Shown: positions 24,084 to 32,923, counted from the stretch's first letter. The stretch: 49,201 nucleotides of DNA from G963674665 sp964609625 (GCA_964609625.1 CAZSRS010000033.1:1-49201); one strand, 5' to 3'. Notes: generated by a model from the letters alone, not told the origin. Translations and numbers: made by a program.

Positions 24084-24464
24084 ATGCCCCGCATTCTCGT
24101 AGTGGAAGACGACACGCAAATACGCTCCATGCTCGTGGAGACGCTGACCCTCGAAGGTTACGAGGCATGTAGTGCCGCAAACGGCGTGGAGGCACTCTCC
24201 ATGTACCGCGAGCGGTCCATTGATCTGGTGATCACCGACATCCTCATGCCCGAAAAGGAAGGGCTCTCGTTGATCAAGGAACTCCACGCCCTGAACCCCA
24301 AGGTCAAGGTGCTTGCCATCTCCGGTGGCGCGCCCAGGCTCTCCCCGGAGTGCAACCTCGAACTGGCGCGTATGTTCGGCGCGGTCAAGACCTTTGCCAA
24401 ACCCCTGGACATCGATGCCATGCTGCGCGCCATTCAGGAGGAGTTGAAGGAGGCGGCAGGCTGA
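24084..24464 (+). CDS. Single-domain response regulator (receiver)
   Basis: A 126-aa receiver. Acidic pair in ILVVEDDTQI, acceptor Asp in DLVITDILMPEKEG, conserved Ser in VLAISGGA and Lys in VKTFAKPLD. CAGGAG precedes the ATG by 7 bases. It closely resembles the receiver just upstream (shared ISGG and the AVKTF-KP-D ending), so the two arose by tandem duplication. It is the last gene of the kinase unit, and it converges with the SPOR lipoprotein gene only 3 bases away. Confidence 0.93.
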   Translation: MPRILVVEDDTQIRSMLVETLTLEGYEACSAANGVEALSMYRERSIDLVITDILMPEKEGLSLIKELHALNPKVKVLAISGGAPRLSPECNLELARMFGAVKTFAKPLDIDAMLRAIQEELKEAAG

Positions 24465-24467
24465 GGC

Positions 24468-25751
24468 TTACTGCACCTGCAACAGCAGCACCTGTCGCTG
24501 CTCGCCCTGCATGAAGCGCGCGGCCACTGCCTCGGCCTCGGAGCGCGTGGCGTACCAGCCCACCCGCACCGTGTGCCACAGCCGGCCGTCGTCCGTGCGC
24601 TTGAGGATCACGCTCGCCGGCCAGCCCTTTTCCTTGAGCAGGGCCGCGTCCTTGCGCGCATTCTCGGCTCCCTGGAAGGCCGCGGCCTGCAGGGCGAAAC
24701 GCACGTCATCTCCTGCCGCCGCGCTTTCCCAAGCACTTTCCGCGACGGTTTCCGCCTGCCTTGGAGTCACGGCGCGCACCGCCACCCAGGCGTCCCGCCC
24801 CTCGCGCTCCCGAAACCGCGCCGCTGCCTGTCTGGCCTCCTGCAGCCGGCCAAAGCCGCCGAGTCGGACCGTATGCCAGATACGTCCTGATCTAGGGTCC
24901 TTGTGCTGCCCCACATCGGCGGGATAGCCCCTTTCCCGCAACGACGAAGCATCACGCCGGGCGTTCTCCAGATGGATGTTCGAGGATACGATCACGAACC
25001 AGGCCCGGGCGCCCCTGTCCGCCAGGACGGCTTTTTGCTTTGCCCCTTGCCTGGCCTTGCCGATCCAGACCCGCAGGTCAGCCGTCTCGCCCAGGAGTTC
25101 CTCCCCTGGCACCGCATCGGGCTCGCGCCCCCCGACCACGGAAAAGTCGGCTCGGGCCAACTCCCGCCCCTGGTAATACAGGCGCATCCGCCAGGGGCCG
25201 GCCACGCGCTCCCAGTCCGAGGTGAACTGGTACACGGCGTCGGACTGCTGGTCCATGCAGCCCAGAATCTGCATCTGGGTGCTGGTGCTGACCTCGCCGG
25301 TCACGGGGTCGCGCATGGGAGGGTGCTCCAGATGCATGGTCAGGGGTACGGCCCTGTTGATGGAAATGCGTTCCGTGAGGCTCTCGGCGCTGGGGGAGGT
25401 GCCACGCAGCACAATGCTCATGCCCAGGGCGTGCAGCAGGTCGCCCCTGACCAAGCGCCCGGGGCGGTGCAACCGATAGCGCTGCCCTGGACAGAGAGGC
25501 ACCTCGGATTCGGGTAAAGGCCACGGCTCCGCCTCGCGGAATTCCCCGGCGCCCAGCACCTCCAGAGCCTCCACCGCGGGCAGGGGCGTGAAGTCCGTCC
25601 GACTGACCAGGCCCACGATCTCCTTGGCCTTGAGCGGTCTGGTCCTGGTGGGGTCCCCGACCTCCTTCTTGGCGCAGCCCACCAGCAGCCACAACGGCAG
25701 CACCAGGCAGACCAGCCGCGCCCAGGACATCCCAAAGTTGGAACACCCCAT
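24468..25751 (-). CDS. Lipoprotein with DUF3859-like region and two SPOR domains
   Basis: About 427 aa. The N-terminus has a signal peptide (ARLVCLVLPLWLLVGC) ending in a lipobox Cys. Residues of about 60-245 resemble DUF3859 (HPPMRDPVTGEV ... VAGPWRMRLYYQGRELARADFSVV). Two SPOR-type repeats follow, each with a WFVI/RFALQ strand, an xENARxDAxxLxExGxPA helix and a GRxWHTVRxGxF/WYxxxxEA strand-helix; SPOR domains bind denuded peptidoglycan glycan strands at the septum. The start is uncertain: the ATG at 25751 or another 7 codons later at 25730, neither with a good ribosome site; the open frame upstream runs antisense into the next gene. It lies about 50 bases downstream of the glycosidase gene. 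Confidence 0.8.
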   Translation of the reverse strand: MGCSNFGMSWARLVCLVLPLWLLVGCAKKEVGDPTRTRPLKAKEIVGLVSRTDFTPLPAVEALEVLGAGEFREAEPWPLPESEVPLCPGQRYRLHRPGRLVRGDLLHALGMSIVLRGTSPSAESLTERISINRAVPLTMHLEHPPMRDPVTGEVSTSTQMQILGCMDQQSDAVYQFTSDWERVAGPWRMRLYYQGRELARADFSVVGGREPDAVPGEELLGETADLRVWIGKARQGAKQKAVLADRGARAWFVIVSSNIHLENARRDASSLRERGYPADVGQHKDPRSGRIWHTVRLGGFGRLQEARQAAARFREREGRDAWVAVRAVTPRQAETVAESAWESAAAGDDVRFALQAAAFQGAENARKDAALLKEKGWPASVILKRTDDGRLWHTVRVGWYATRSEAEAVAARFMQGEQRQVLLLQVQ

Positions 25752-25800
25752 TCCTCTGCCCAAGACCGATATCAACCCATCACCTTCGCCATCGAGAATC

Positions 25801-28137
25801 TCAAACCTTGAAGTCCAAGCCTTCGGCCAAAGTTCTGGCCTGGGGGGCGTCCAGTCCCAAGGCCCAGACCTTGTTCTGCACCGACCACCAGTCCACTTGC
25901 AATTCGATCTCCCGGCAGCGCTCCACCATCTTGATGGCACTTGTCCACAATGGCGGCGAACCGTGCAACAGCTGGAGCACGTGCTCCACGACACGGCCAC
26001 CCACGAGTGCGCGATCCGGATGATCCCTCCCTTCACTGGCCAGGAAGTCGATCAGGCATCCCGTCGAAGCGGCCATCAGCCCATTGGGCTTTTGCGGGAC
26101 CCCTGGCGCGCCGCCCTGGGGCAGGTCGAATCCCATGACATAGAGCCAGGCCAGCACCGGCCAGAGCCGGACCCAATACTCCCGCCGGTTCTGGGTGGTC
26201 TGCGATTCCTGCCAGGGGAGGAACAGCCTGGGCACTGCCCGCAACCGGGCGCACTGCTCTTCCCACTCCCGCTGGTTGGCGTTTTCCACCAGATCCAAGG
26301 CCAGTGCCTGGAGCTTGTTCCAGGGCAGGGCCTCGGGTCTGAAGGCCTGTAGTTGCTTGCCTGCAGCGATCGTGCCAGCCTCCGGAACCACCGCGATGAC
26401 ATCCTTGAGCGGATCGTTGCCCTGCCCCCGCTTCCAGCGCCAGAAATAACGGTCCTCCTCCTGCTCGTGTCGCCAGAGCAGGGCCAGTTTTCCTTCCTGC
26501 ACGCCGGCCTTGGCCCCGTTCTCGCTCCAGACCGAGGCACGCACGCCATGCCAGGACACCTCGCGTTTCTTGCGCGACGGCGCATGCCCCTGGGCCCAAA
26601 GCTTGAGCAGGGCCTGGGCGCCGATGCTGTCCGGCGTTTCCAGTCTGGGGCGCACCTCGTTGTAGTAGAGGTCCTTGCCCGTACCCTTGTCCTGATAATT
26701 GGACTTGGCGCGCTCCAGCGCGGCGCAGAGCCCTGATTCCTGCTCCTCCAGGGAGGGACCGCCCGTTGCCTGGCAGAGTTCCATGGCGCGCAGGGCGTAG
26801 GTCAGGCCGTTGAGCGGCTCGATGCGCGAAATCTCGTCGAAGAACCAGGCGCAACTGGCCATGGAGGCCAACCCCCACTGCTGCATGCCCAGCAAGCGCC
26901 AGGCCGTCTGGCGCTCGGCCGCGTCGAGCTTCCCGCGGAACTGCCTCTGGGCAAAGGTCTCCTGATCCAGGGTTCCGGCCAGGACCTTGCCATAGGTCAG
27001 CAACGCCTGCTTGGGATCCAGGAACAGGTTCTTGCCTCTGGCGAAGAAATGTTTGTCAAAGCCCAGCTTGAGCCTGTCCAGCCCCTCTCGCAGGGGGCCG
27101 CGCCAGCGCTGGTGCCAGCCAGGATGCCCCCCGGTGGTGCAGCCGCAATCCGTGCGCCAGCGCTCCACCCCATGCACGCAGCTCCAGGACGAGGGCTCGT
27201 GCAGCCTGACGCGCATGGTTGGGGGGCGCTCCTCCAAAAATGCGGCGAAGTTGGTCAGTCTGATGTCGTCGCGGCCGAACAAGGTCTGGGCCAGGACATA
27301 GGCCAGGGCCATTTCGCCGAAGGCGAAGTGGTGGCCATAGGTCTCGCCGTCGGTGGCCAGGGAAAGCAGGCTTGTAGCGGCGCTGCCGCGCTCGCGGAAG
27401 TACGACGAGATGCGCTGCCAGAAGTTCTCACCGTTCTCCAACAGGCGCTCGAAGGCCACGGCCTGGGAAAGGGGGCCGTGGTAGAAGAACACCGCCATGC
27501 TCCTCCCAGACGGCAGATCCACTCTGTAGGGGCGCGAAACGTCCAGTTCGTACTCGGCCACCGGCGTCCAGGCTTCCTGCTCCAACGGAGCCACGGCCTT
27601 GGCCTGACGGGGGGCGAGGATCACGAACCTGACTCCGGCCCTGGCCAGCACATCCAGGCTCGCCGTGTCCACCGCCGCCTCGGAGAGCCACATGCCCTCG
27701 GCCGGTCGTCTGAACCGCGCCTGGAAGTCGTCCAGACCCCAGGCTGTTTCCACCTCCTTATCCAGGGGCGAGGCCAGGGGCATGATAATGTGGTGATAAA
27801 TCTGGGCAATGGCGTTGCCATGACCCCAACGTACCACGCTCTGGGCGTCTCCCTCCTGGACCCTGGCATAGGTGGACGGGTCACCGCGCTCCATCCAGGA
27901 AAGCAAGGTCGGACCGAGGTTGAAGCTGATCCAGGCGTAGCAGTTGATGATCTCGATGATCCTGCCCTCTCCGTCGGTACGGCGCGCCCAGGCCAACGGT
28001 CCGTAGCTTTCGCGACCGATGCGTTCGTTCCAGTGCAGGCCCGGTGCCGCGCTGCCCTCGGGCAGCACCTCCCGCAACCAGGGGTCCTCGCGGGGGGGCT
28101 GATAGAAATGACCATGAATGCAGAGATTGTTTTGCAT
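25801..28137 (-). CDS. GH57-family glycoside hydrolase with DUF3536-type C-terminus
   Basis: A 778-aa protein predicted to act on alpha-glucans (amylase/4-alpha-glucanotransferase/branching-type chemistry in the family). The start was taken at the ATG with AGGAG 6 bases upstream, which puts CIHGHFYQPPREDPW, the first GH57 motif, at the very N-terminus. Further family motifs: VRWGHGNAIAQIYHHIIMPLAS, GMWLSEAAVD (its Glu aligns with the nucleophile) and SLATDGETYGHHFAFGEMAL (acid/base Asp region). The C-terminal half (from about 330) is helical and matches the DUF3536 extension. There is no signal peptide, so it is cytosolic, consistent with glycogen metabolism. The exact substrate cannot be told from sequence. 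Confidence 0.9.
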   Translation of the reverse strand: MQNNLCIHGHFYQPPREDPWLREVLPEGSAAPGLHWNERIGRESYGPLAWARRTDGEGRIIEIINCYAWISFNLGPTLLSWMERGDPSTYARVQEGDAQSVVRWGHGNAIAQIYHHIIMPLASPLDKEVETAWGLDDFQARFRRPAEGMWLSEAAVDTASLDVLARAGVRFVILAPRQAKAVAPLEQEAWTPVAEYELDVSRPYRVDLPSGRSMAVFFYHGPLSQAVAFERLLENGENFWQRISSYFRERGSAATSLLSLATDGETYGHHFAFGEMALAYVLAQTLFGRDDIRLTNFAAFLEERPPTMRVRLHEPSSWSCVHGVERWRTDCGCTTGGHPGWHQRWRGPLREGLDRLKLGFDKHFFARGKNLFLDPKQALLTYGKVLAGTLDQETFAQRQFRGKLDAAERQTAWRLLGMQQWGLASMASCAWFFDEISRIEPLNGLTYALRAMELCQATGGPSLEEQESGLCAALERAKSNYQDKGTGKDLYYNEVRPRLETPDSIGAQALLKLWAQGHAPSRKKREVSWHGVRASVWSENGAKAGVQEGKLALLWRHEQEEDRYFWRWKRGQGNDPLKDVIAVVPEAGTIAAGKQLQAFRPEALPWNKLQALALDLVENANQREWEEQCARLRAVPRLFLPWQESQTTQNRREYWVRLWPVLAWLYVMGFDLPQGGAPGVPQKPNGLMAASTGCLIDFLASEGRDHPDRALVGGRVVEHVLQLLHGSPPLWTSAIKMVERCREIELQVDWWSVQNKVWALGLDAPQARTLAEGLDFKV

Positions 28138-28367
28138 GGCAGGCTCCTGGGCGTCTTGTAAATCAAATCCGCTGTCGTGAAAAGACCCGCGATCATTGGA
28201 CAACGCTGGCGAGCGCTGCGTCTACCACGGTTCCTTGCCGTTCCCCTTTTCCGCGCAGGACAAGGTAATGTTTTCCCCGAACCGGTCGAATGAAAGTGTA
28301 CACCGGCCCCGGCGGTGCCCGCCCGAGAGTACGGGCATCACGGAAACCGGGCCGGAAGGAGACGAAC

Positions 28368-28823
28368 ATGGCACAGGTCCTTTCCCTGGCGGACTATCGA
28401 GCCAGGAAGTCCTTTGCGACCCAAGGTATGCCCGGGCAACAGCCACATCCACCCCCCGGTGTGCATCCCAACATCCGGGACGGTGACATCTGGAGCCGGG
28501 ACTATTCCAGCCTCGACGGCCTGCTGCACGGCATCGTCCTGGTGCGGGAGATATTGGACTATCACCTGCACTACAGCGAGGAGTGGAAGTACCACCTGCT
28601 TTGCCTGCTGGAATACGTCTACCTGGGACCAGGCGAGGGGCGCTCCCGACGATTCTCGGAAAACGCGACCCTGCTCAAGAGCTTTCTGGCCGAAGAACTG
28701 CACCTGGCCAACAAGCGGGACCTGACCCTGGCCATGCTACTGCTCGAACTCATGGACAAGGGGTTCCCCACCTTGAGGCACCAGGAGCACGACGAAAGGG
28801 GCGCCACTCCCTGCATGCCCTGA
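28368..28823 (+). CDS. Hypothetical protein (151 aa)
   Basis: The ATG follows AAGGAG by 6 bases, so the longer open frame is rejected. The product begins MAQVLSLADYRARKSF, an 'LADYRA' start seen in many small proteins of this lineage. It continues with a Pro/His stretch and then a helical domain (YSSLDGLLHGIVLVREILDY, WKYHLLCLLEYVYLG, LKSFLAEELHLANKRDLTLAMLLLELMDKG). No catalytic motif, Cys pair or signal peptide is visible. It is divergent from the glycosidase and followed by a strong stem-loop before cheW. The function is unknown. Confidence 0.72.
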   Translation: MAQVLSLADYRARKSFATQGMPGQQPHPPPGVHPNIRDGDIWSRDYSSLDGLLHGIVLVREILDYHLHYSEEWKYHLLCLLEYVYLGPGEGRSRRFSENATLLKSFLAEELHLANKRDLTLAMLLLELMDKGFPTLRHQEHDERGATPCMP

Positions 28824-28833
28824 CCGCCAGGAC

Positions 28834-28900
28834 AATTCCGGAATCCGCGACCAGGGTCCTGTACCCCCACAGGGCCCTCGCGCCGCGCGATTCCGGAAAT
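28834..28900. terminator. Long stem-loop between the 151-aa gene and cheW
   Basis: ATTCCGGAATCCGCG near 28835-28849 pairs with CGCGATTCCGGAAAT near 28886-28900, and an inner AGGG/CCTGT - ACAGG/CCCT stem fits between them. The result is a long, slightly interrupted hairpin. It lies 11 bases after the upstream stop and just before the cheW promoter. There is no U-tract directly after it, so termination is likely but not certain. Confidence 0.45.
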
Positions 28901-28906
28901 CACTCT

Positions 28907-28937
28907 TTGACCTGCCTCGCTGTCTGACGTATATAAT
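28907..28937 (+). promoter_or_regulatory. Candidate sigma-70 promoter of cheW
   Basis: TTGACC (28907-28912) and TATAAT (28932-28937) are 19 bases apart; reading TATATA (28930-28935) gives 17. The -10 lies 40 bases before the cheW ATG, a short leader. Confidence 0.5.
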
Positions 28938-28976
28938 GCCCAGCGGACAACAATTTCCCGAACGCAAGGGGGGCGC

Positions 28977-29483
28977 ATGAGCGAGAACATGAATTCCGAC
29001 CTCGACCAGTACCTGACCTTCACCCTGGGGCAGGAAATCTTCGCCCTGGACATCGGCTCTGTGCGGGAGATTCTGGACGAGACCAACATCACGCGCATCC
29101 CCCGCACCCCCGAATTCATGCGCGGGGTGATCAACCTCCGCGGCCATGCCGTACCCGTCGTGGACCTCCGACTCAAGTTCGGCATGAGCAAGACCCTGTC
29201 CACGGTGAACACCTGCATCATCATCACCGAGGTGGAGATCGACAACGAGGCGGCGGTCATCGGCGCCCTGGCCGACTCGGTGCAGGAGGTGGTGGAGATC
29301 GAGCCAGAGCAGATCGATCCTGCACCCAGGATGGGAACGGCCATCAATCCCAAGTACATCCGGGGCATGGGCAAGCGCAACGACCGCTTCATCATCATCC
29401 TGGACGTGGGCAGCGTGTTCTCCGCCGAAGAACTATCCATGGCGCGCTGCATCAGGTCGGAGGCGGAAATGGCCGAAGCGTGA
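28977..29483 (+). CDS. cheW: Chemotaxis coupling protein CheW
   Basis: A 168-aa single CheW domain that couples methyl-accepting receptors to the kinase CheA at the membrane arrays. Features: QYLTFTLGQEIFALDIGSVREIL, then ITRIPRTPEFMRGVINLRGHAVPVVDLRLKFG (the NLRG core), and the second sub-domain with VEIDNEAAVIGALADSVQEVVEI. AAGGGGGGC precedes the ATG. It is a solitary gene apart from the small lipoproteins downstream; cheA and receptors are not in the window. Confidence 0.95.
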   Translation: MSENMNSDLDQYLTFTLGQEIFALDIGSVREILDETNITRIPRTPEFMRGVINLRGHAVPVVDLRLKFGMSKTLSTVNTCIIITEVEIDNEAAVIGALADSVQEVVEIEPEQIDPAPRMGTAINPKYIRGMGKRNDRFIIILDVGSVFSAEELSMARCIRSEAEMAEA

Positions 29484-29544
29484 CGTCCAGCGGCGGAACA
29501 CTTGCCGCTTTTCTGTCGCAACGACAACGGTGTATGTTTGCAAT

Positions 29545-29823
29545 ATGCTTGAACGAACGCTTGCCATCTTCCTTGTCTGCGCCCTTGCGGCAGGCCTCTT
29601 CGCCTGCCAGGGAACCCGGGTGGACCCCATTTCCCCGGATGTGCGCGGCGTCAGCGTCACACCGCCGCAGATGGTGGGAGAGTCGCGCTACTATTACCAG
29701 CGTCAGGACCCCACTACCCGAAAATGGTATCCGACACGGGAGCTGATTCCCGGCTTTGGGCACATGATCTACACCGAAGAGGGCGCAGCCCGACTGGAGC
29801 GTGACCTGTGGGACAACCGATGA
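29545..29823 (+). CDS. Small lipoprotein, unknown function
   Basis: 92 aa from the ATG at 29545 (the frame opens five codons earlier with a GTG). A signal peptide, LERTLAIFLVCALAAGLFAC, ends in lipobox LFAC. The mature part is Pro/Tyr-rich (VTPPQMVGESRYYYQRQDP, then TTRKWYPTRELIPGFGHMIY) and basic/acidic at the end. The stop overlaps the start of the next lipoprotein gene (ATGA), so the two are co-translated. No family was recognised. Confidence 0.75.
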   Translation: MLERTLAIFLVCALAAGLFACQGTRVDPISPDVRGVSVTPPQMVGESRYYYQRQDPTTRKWYPTRELIPGFGHMIYTEEGAARLERDLWDNR

Positions 29824-30623
29824 GTCGCCTTTTCAGGTACATCCTGCTCATGCTGGCGCTGCCGGCCCTCCTCGCCGCATCCGGCTGCGGCAAGGCCTTT
29901 CGCCAGGAAGCAGCTCTCATGGTGCAGCAGGGCGACTACGCCGCGGCGGAGCCCTTGCTGCACAAGGCAATCAACGCCCACTCCCTGGACCACAACGCCT
30001 ATCTCCTGCTGGGGCGGGTCTACCACCATACCGGGCGCGAGGAGCAAGCCCGCCTCGTGTTCCTGCAGATCGCGCGCAACAGACCCAATGCCCTGGTGGA
30101 ACCCGGCCTGGAACCCGGCTTCGAGGACCGCCCCGTGGCTGAACTGGCCGAGTACTACCTGCAACAACTCCAATCCCCCGGCACACAGGCGCAACCAGCC
30201 GCCACACCGGGAGTGGACTCCCTCGAGCGAGAGATCCTCGACCGCCACGGTGCCGGATCCGGTCTTTCAGCCTCGGCGGACGCCATCGACGCCCCCAATG
30301 CGGGATCCCTCGACCAACCCCCGGCGCATGGGCTCGAAACCATCCACCACCTCGGAGACGTCACGCAGCCCAAGGGCGGTTACGGCGTGCACGTCCTCTC
30401 CTTCAGCCGTGCCCTGAACCTGGAAAGCGGCAAGCAATCCATGCTCGAAAAATTCCCCCAACTGCTCGGCGATAAGCAATTCCGCTCGCAACGAGTGGAA
30501 ATGCCCGGCAAGGATGTTTACCACCGTCTCTACGTGGGGCCGTGGGGCACGCGGGCACAGGCCGCGCAAGTCTGCGACCGGCTCAAACGCGCCTGGGGCT
30601 ATTGCCAGGTGGTGGAATTCTGA
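29820..30623 (+). CDS. TPR lipoprotein with C-terminal SPOR domain
   Basis: 267 aa from the ATG that overlaps the previous stop (ATGA). Signal peptide with lipobox LAASGC. Residues of about 30-100 have two TPR-like repeats (LMVQQGDYAAAEPLLHKAI and AYLLLGRVYHHTGREEQARLVF). A Pro/Ala/Gln-rich linker follows. The last 80 residues match a SPOR domain (GYGVHVLSFSRALNLESGKQ, ...VYHRLYVGPWGTRAQAAQVC), a peptidoglycan-binding module. It is likely an envelope protein working at septal or denuded glycan sites together with the small lipoprotein. Confidence 0.82.
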   Translation: MSRLFRYILLMLALPALLAASGCGKAFRQEAALMVQQGDYAAAEPLLHKAINAHSLDHNAYLLLGRVYHHTGREEQARLVFLQIARNRPNALVEPGLEPGFEDRPVAELAEYYLQQLQSPGTQAQPAATPGVDSLEREILDRHGAGSGLSASADAIDAPNAGSLDQPPAHGLETIHHLGDVTQPKGGYGVHVLSFSRALNLESGKQSMLEKFPQLLGDKQFRSQRVEMPGKDVYHRLYVGPWGTRAQAAQVCDRLKRAWGYCQVVEF

Positions 30624-30644
30624 GATCGCCCCTGTAGCGGAAAC

Positions 30645-30848
30645 TCACCGCAGGTAGGAACTCCAGACCAGATAGGCCAAGATACCCATGTTGGCCAACA
30701 CCAGCAACACGGTGTAGGCAAGATGCATCCCTGGCTCTTTCTCCAGCTTGCCCAGTGGCTGGCCAAGCTGTCGGGAGCACTTCTTGCAATAGAGATAGTT
30801 GGCCTTGATGCTGCGGCCGCAACGGGGACATAATGTAGTGTAAGCCAT
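30645..30848 (-). CDS. Small zinc-ribbon membrane protein
   Basis: 67 aa (a start 6 codons upstream is possible). An N-terminal zinc ribbon, LCPRCGRSIKANYLYCKKC, gives two CxxC pairs. After a charged linker there is one hydrophobic helix, YTVLLVLANMGILAYLVW. It is predicted to be a membrane-anchored zinc-finger protein with the ribbon in the cytosol. It converges with the TPR-SPOR lipoprotein gene. The function is unknown. Confidence 0.7.
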   Translation of the reverse strand: MAYTTLCPRCGRSIKANYLYCKKCSRQLGQPLGKLEKEPGMHLAYTVLLVLANMGILAYLVWSSYLR

Positions 30849-31273
30849 GGCGGTGACGCTCTCCATATTCGACTACCAGCATAACACGAAGCGCGGGCCA
30901 TTGAAACCCGTCAGACCCCCTCTGTTCTTTCCCCGATTGGCCTGATCATTGCATTAAATCGATTCGGAAGAATCCTGTAGTGCTGCAACAATGCCCGGCT
31001 CCCGCTCCTCGTGGTGTGGTCCGGAACAACAATAGGTGCGTCCATGAGTTCCTTGATCCGCATTCACGCCGGAATCGGCGCCAAAAACACGACCAGTCGC
31101 GCGGGGTCCACTCGTGACGTGCGCTCACTGAAGCTGCCCGGGCTGCTGCGCATGGGGTGCGCCAGCCCCTTCCCGCGCTCCAAATTCCGGCCCGACGTCA
31201 CCTGCGGGCCTTGGCGTCCGGTGGGTGCACAGTGAATTCTGGACTCATGATGACCCTGAATCGGAGGATTCCC
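30849..31273. other. Intergenic region without recognised features
   Basis: About 425 bases between the zinc-ribbon gene and the SGNH hydrolase gene. Short open frames exist on both strands, none with a ribosome site and protein-like composition. Nothing named could be supported. Confidence 0.5.
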
Positions 31274-32401
31274 ATGCGTTATCTCCCCAGCCTGTTCCTG
31301 GCCTGCTGCCTGATGCTCGCGACCGGCACCGCCCAGGCCGCGAAGAACGTGCTCGTGGCTGGAGACTCCCTGTCCATCTCCCTTGGGGAGCAACTCGAGA
31401 CACATTTTTCCCTGCAACCCGGCGTTGCCTTTGTCCGGCACGGCAAGGTCTCCAGCGGTCTCGTGCGCCAGGACTTCTACAATTGGGAGCATGTGCTGGA
31501 CGACCTGGCCAAACGTAATCGCCCAGATGTGCTCATCTTCATGCTCGGAACCAACGATTTCAAGCCGCTGCACGTGGACGGCAGGAGCCTGGGCTTCGGC
31601 ACGCCTGCCTGGGACAAGGAATACGCCCGCAGGGTGCAGCGTCTGATCACCATCGCCAGACACTACAACCAGAACAGTGCAATCTATTGGGTCGGCGCTC
31701 CGGTCATGGGCAAGCCCGATCTGAACACCGCCGTGGCCCACATCAACAAGGTCGTTGCCGGCCAGTGCCGCCGGAACCAGCACTGCCAGTTTATTGACAC
31801 CAGCGAGACTCTTGCCGACGCCAAGGGCCGGTATATCGAGGCAGCACCTCTGGAGCAGGGCGGAACAATCAAACTGCGCGCTGCTGACGGCGTGCATCTG
31901 ACCAGGCAGGGCGCTGCATTGCTGGCCGACCACTCCCTGCGGGCCATCATGCCCGGCACGCGGCCCATCCTCGCCCTGAAGGACCAGAAAACACTCGAAG
32001 CCGCAGCCGGTCAGGAACGACCGTCGTTTGTGGTGGCCAATGCCTCGTCCCAGGCCGCGCCGCTTCCTGGCCTCGACCGTTCCGACCCCACGCCGACCGT
32101 GGCGGCACCGTCCACCACCGGGACCGAGGTCGCGTTTCGGCCCCGGACCTCGCAGGAAAAGCCCCTGTACACCCTCCAGGAAAGCTCGTGGAGCAACAGA
32201 AAGGAAGCCCTGCGCCGGGCCAGACAGTTGGAGGCCAAGGGCCTTGCCGTGCGCGTGGTGGCCGCCGACCTCGGCAAAAAAGGGGTTTGGCACCGTGTCA
32301 TGCTCGGCGGCTTCAACAGCCTGGAGCTGGCCGTTGCCCACAAACAGGACCTCAGCAGGCGCTTCGCCCTCTCTCACACCATCATCGTCAAAAGCGGCTG
32401 A
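31274..32401 (+). CDS. Exported SGNH/GDSL hydrolase with C-terminal SPOR-like domain
   Basis: 375 aa. The start was chosen at the ATG with CGGAGG 6 bases upstream, giving a cleavable signal peptide (YLPSLFLACCLMLATGTAQAA). Residues of about 25-235 are an SGNH hydrolase of the DUF459 type: block I LVAGDSLSISLG (nucleophile Ser), the GTND motif in FMLGTNDF, and block V DGVHLTRQG with the Asp-His pair. The last 75 residues (LYTLQESSWSNRKEALRRA ... GVWHRVMLGGFNSLELAVAH) match a SPOR fold. It is likely a periplasmic esterase, perhaps a deacetylase on peptidoglycan or surface glycan, as in related proteins; the substrate is inferred only. Confidence 0.87.
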   Translation: MRYLPSLFLACCLMLATGTAQAAKNVLVAGDSLSISLGEQLETHFSLQPGVAFVRHGKVSSGLVRQDFYNWEHVLDDLAKRNRPDVLIFMLGTNDFKPLHVDGRSLGFGTPAWDKEYARRVQRLITIARHYNQNSAIYWVGAPVMGKPDLNTAVAHINKVVAGQCRRNQHCQFIDTSETLADAKGRYIEAAPLEQGGTIKLRAADGVHLTRQGAALLADHSLRAIMPGTRPILALKDQKTLEAAAGQERPSFVVANASSQAAPLPGLDRSDPTPTVAAPSTTGTEVAFRPRTSQEKPLYTLQESSWSNRKEALRRARQLEAKGLAVRVVAADLGKKGVWHRVMLGGFNSLELAVAHKQDLSRRFALSHTIIVKSG

Positions 32402-32409
32402 GGATTGCT

Positions 32410-32428
32410 GGGGGAATCAAAATCCCCC
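32410..32428. terminator. Short inverted repeat between convergent genes
   Basis: GGGGGA (32410-32415) and TCCCCC (32423-32428) around a 7-base loop, just between two converging stops. It could act as a bidirectional terminator, but there is no U-tract on either strand. Confidence 0.3.
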
Positions 32429-32923
32429 GCCCTTGTGGATCTCCTCGCCCAGAATCTTCTTCGCCTTGACTGAAAAATGGGTATCGCTGCACCAGGCCAT
32501 GATGTCCGGCAGGTCCCAGATGGGGATATTGTCGCGGGTGCCGGTGGGCGCCCCCAGCAATTCTTCCACCATGGCGCGCATTTCCTTGCGATACGCGGGC
32601 TGAAATTTCAAGGCCACGCCGTAGAACTTTTCCTTGAGAAACTGGTAGCGGATGTGAACCAATGGCACGTTTTTGATGCTGAGGTTAGCTTGGGTGGCGT
32701 TGCAGTTCAGCTCCACGGGGTTCATTTCCACACAACCATCCAGGGGCTGCAGTTTCTCCACCTCGGATTTCTCCGCACCCCACGGTGTGCCCCGAAAGCC
32801 CCAGTTCAAGTTCTCGGCGGTCTCTTCCACCCCCCATTGCACGTCCGCGGCGTAAGCGGCAGACGTCAACACAATTACCACCAGCACGCTCACCGCAATA
32901 CAGGCCAATCGCGTCAGTTTCAT
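32417..32923 (-). CDS. Small exported protein, unknown function
   Basis: 168 aa. ATG with GAGG 5 bases upstream, then a signal peptide (MKLTRLACIAVSVLVVIVLT, SAAYA) with a cleavage site after AYA. The mature part begins ADVQWGVEETAENLNWGFRG; the GFRGTPWGAEKSEVEKL pattern is like small periplasmic proteins in which 'FrGipWG.s..ev' starts a repeat. Three Cys follow (DGCVEMN, LNCNA, AWCSD). It would be periplasmic. It converges with the SGNH gene and diverges from cheV. No function can be assigned. Confidence 0.75.
   Translation of the reverse strand: MKLTRLACIAVSVLVVIVLTSAAYAADVQWGVEETAENLNWGFRGTPWGAEKSEVEKLQPLDGCVEMNPVELNCNATQANLSIKNVPLVHIRYQFLKEKFYGVALKFQPAYRKEMRAMVEELLGAPTGTRDNIPIWDLPDIMAWCSDTHFSVKAKKILGEEIHKGGGF

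Noticed and set aside
27049..28161. 370-codon plus-strand open frame opposite the GH57 gene
   Set aside because: No ribosome site or motif; GH57 motifs on minus are clear.
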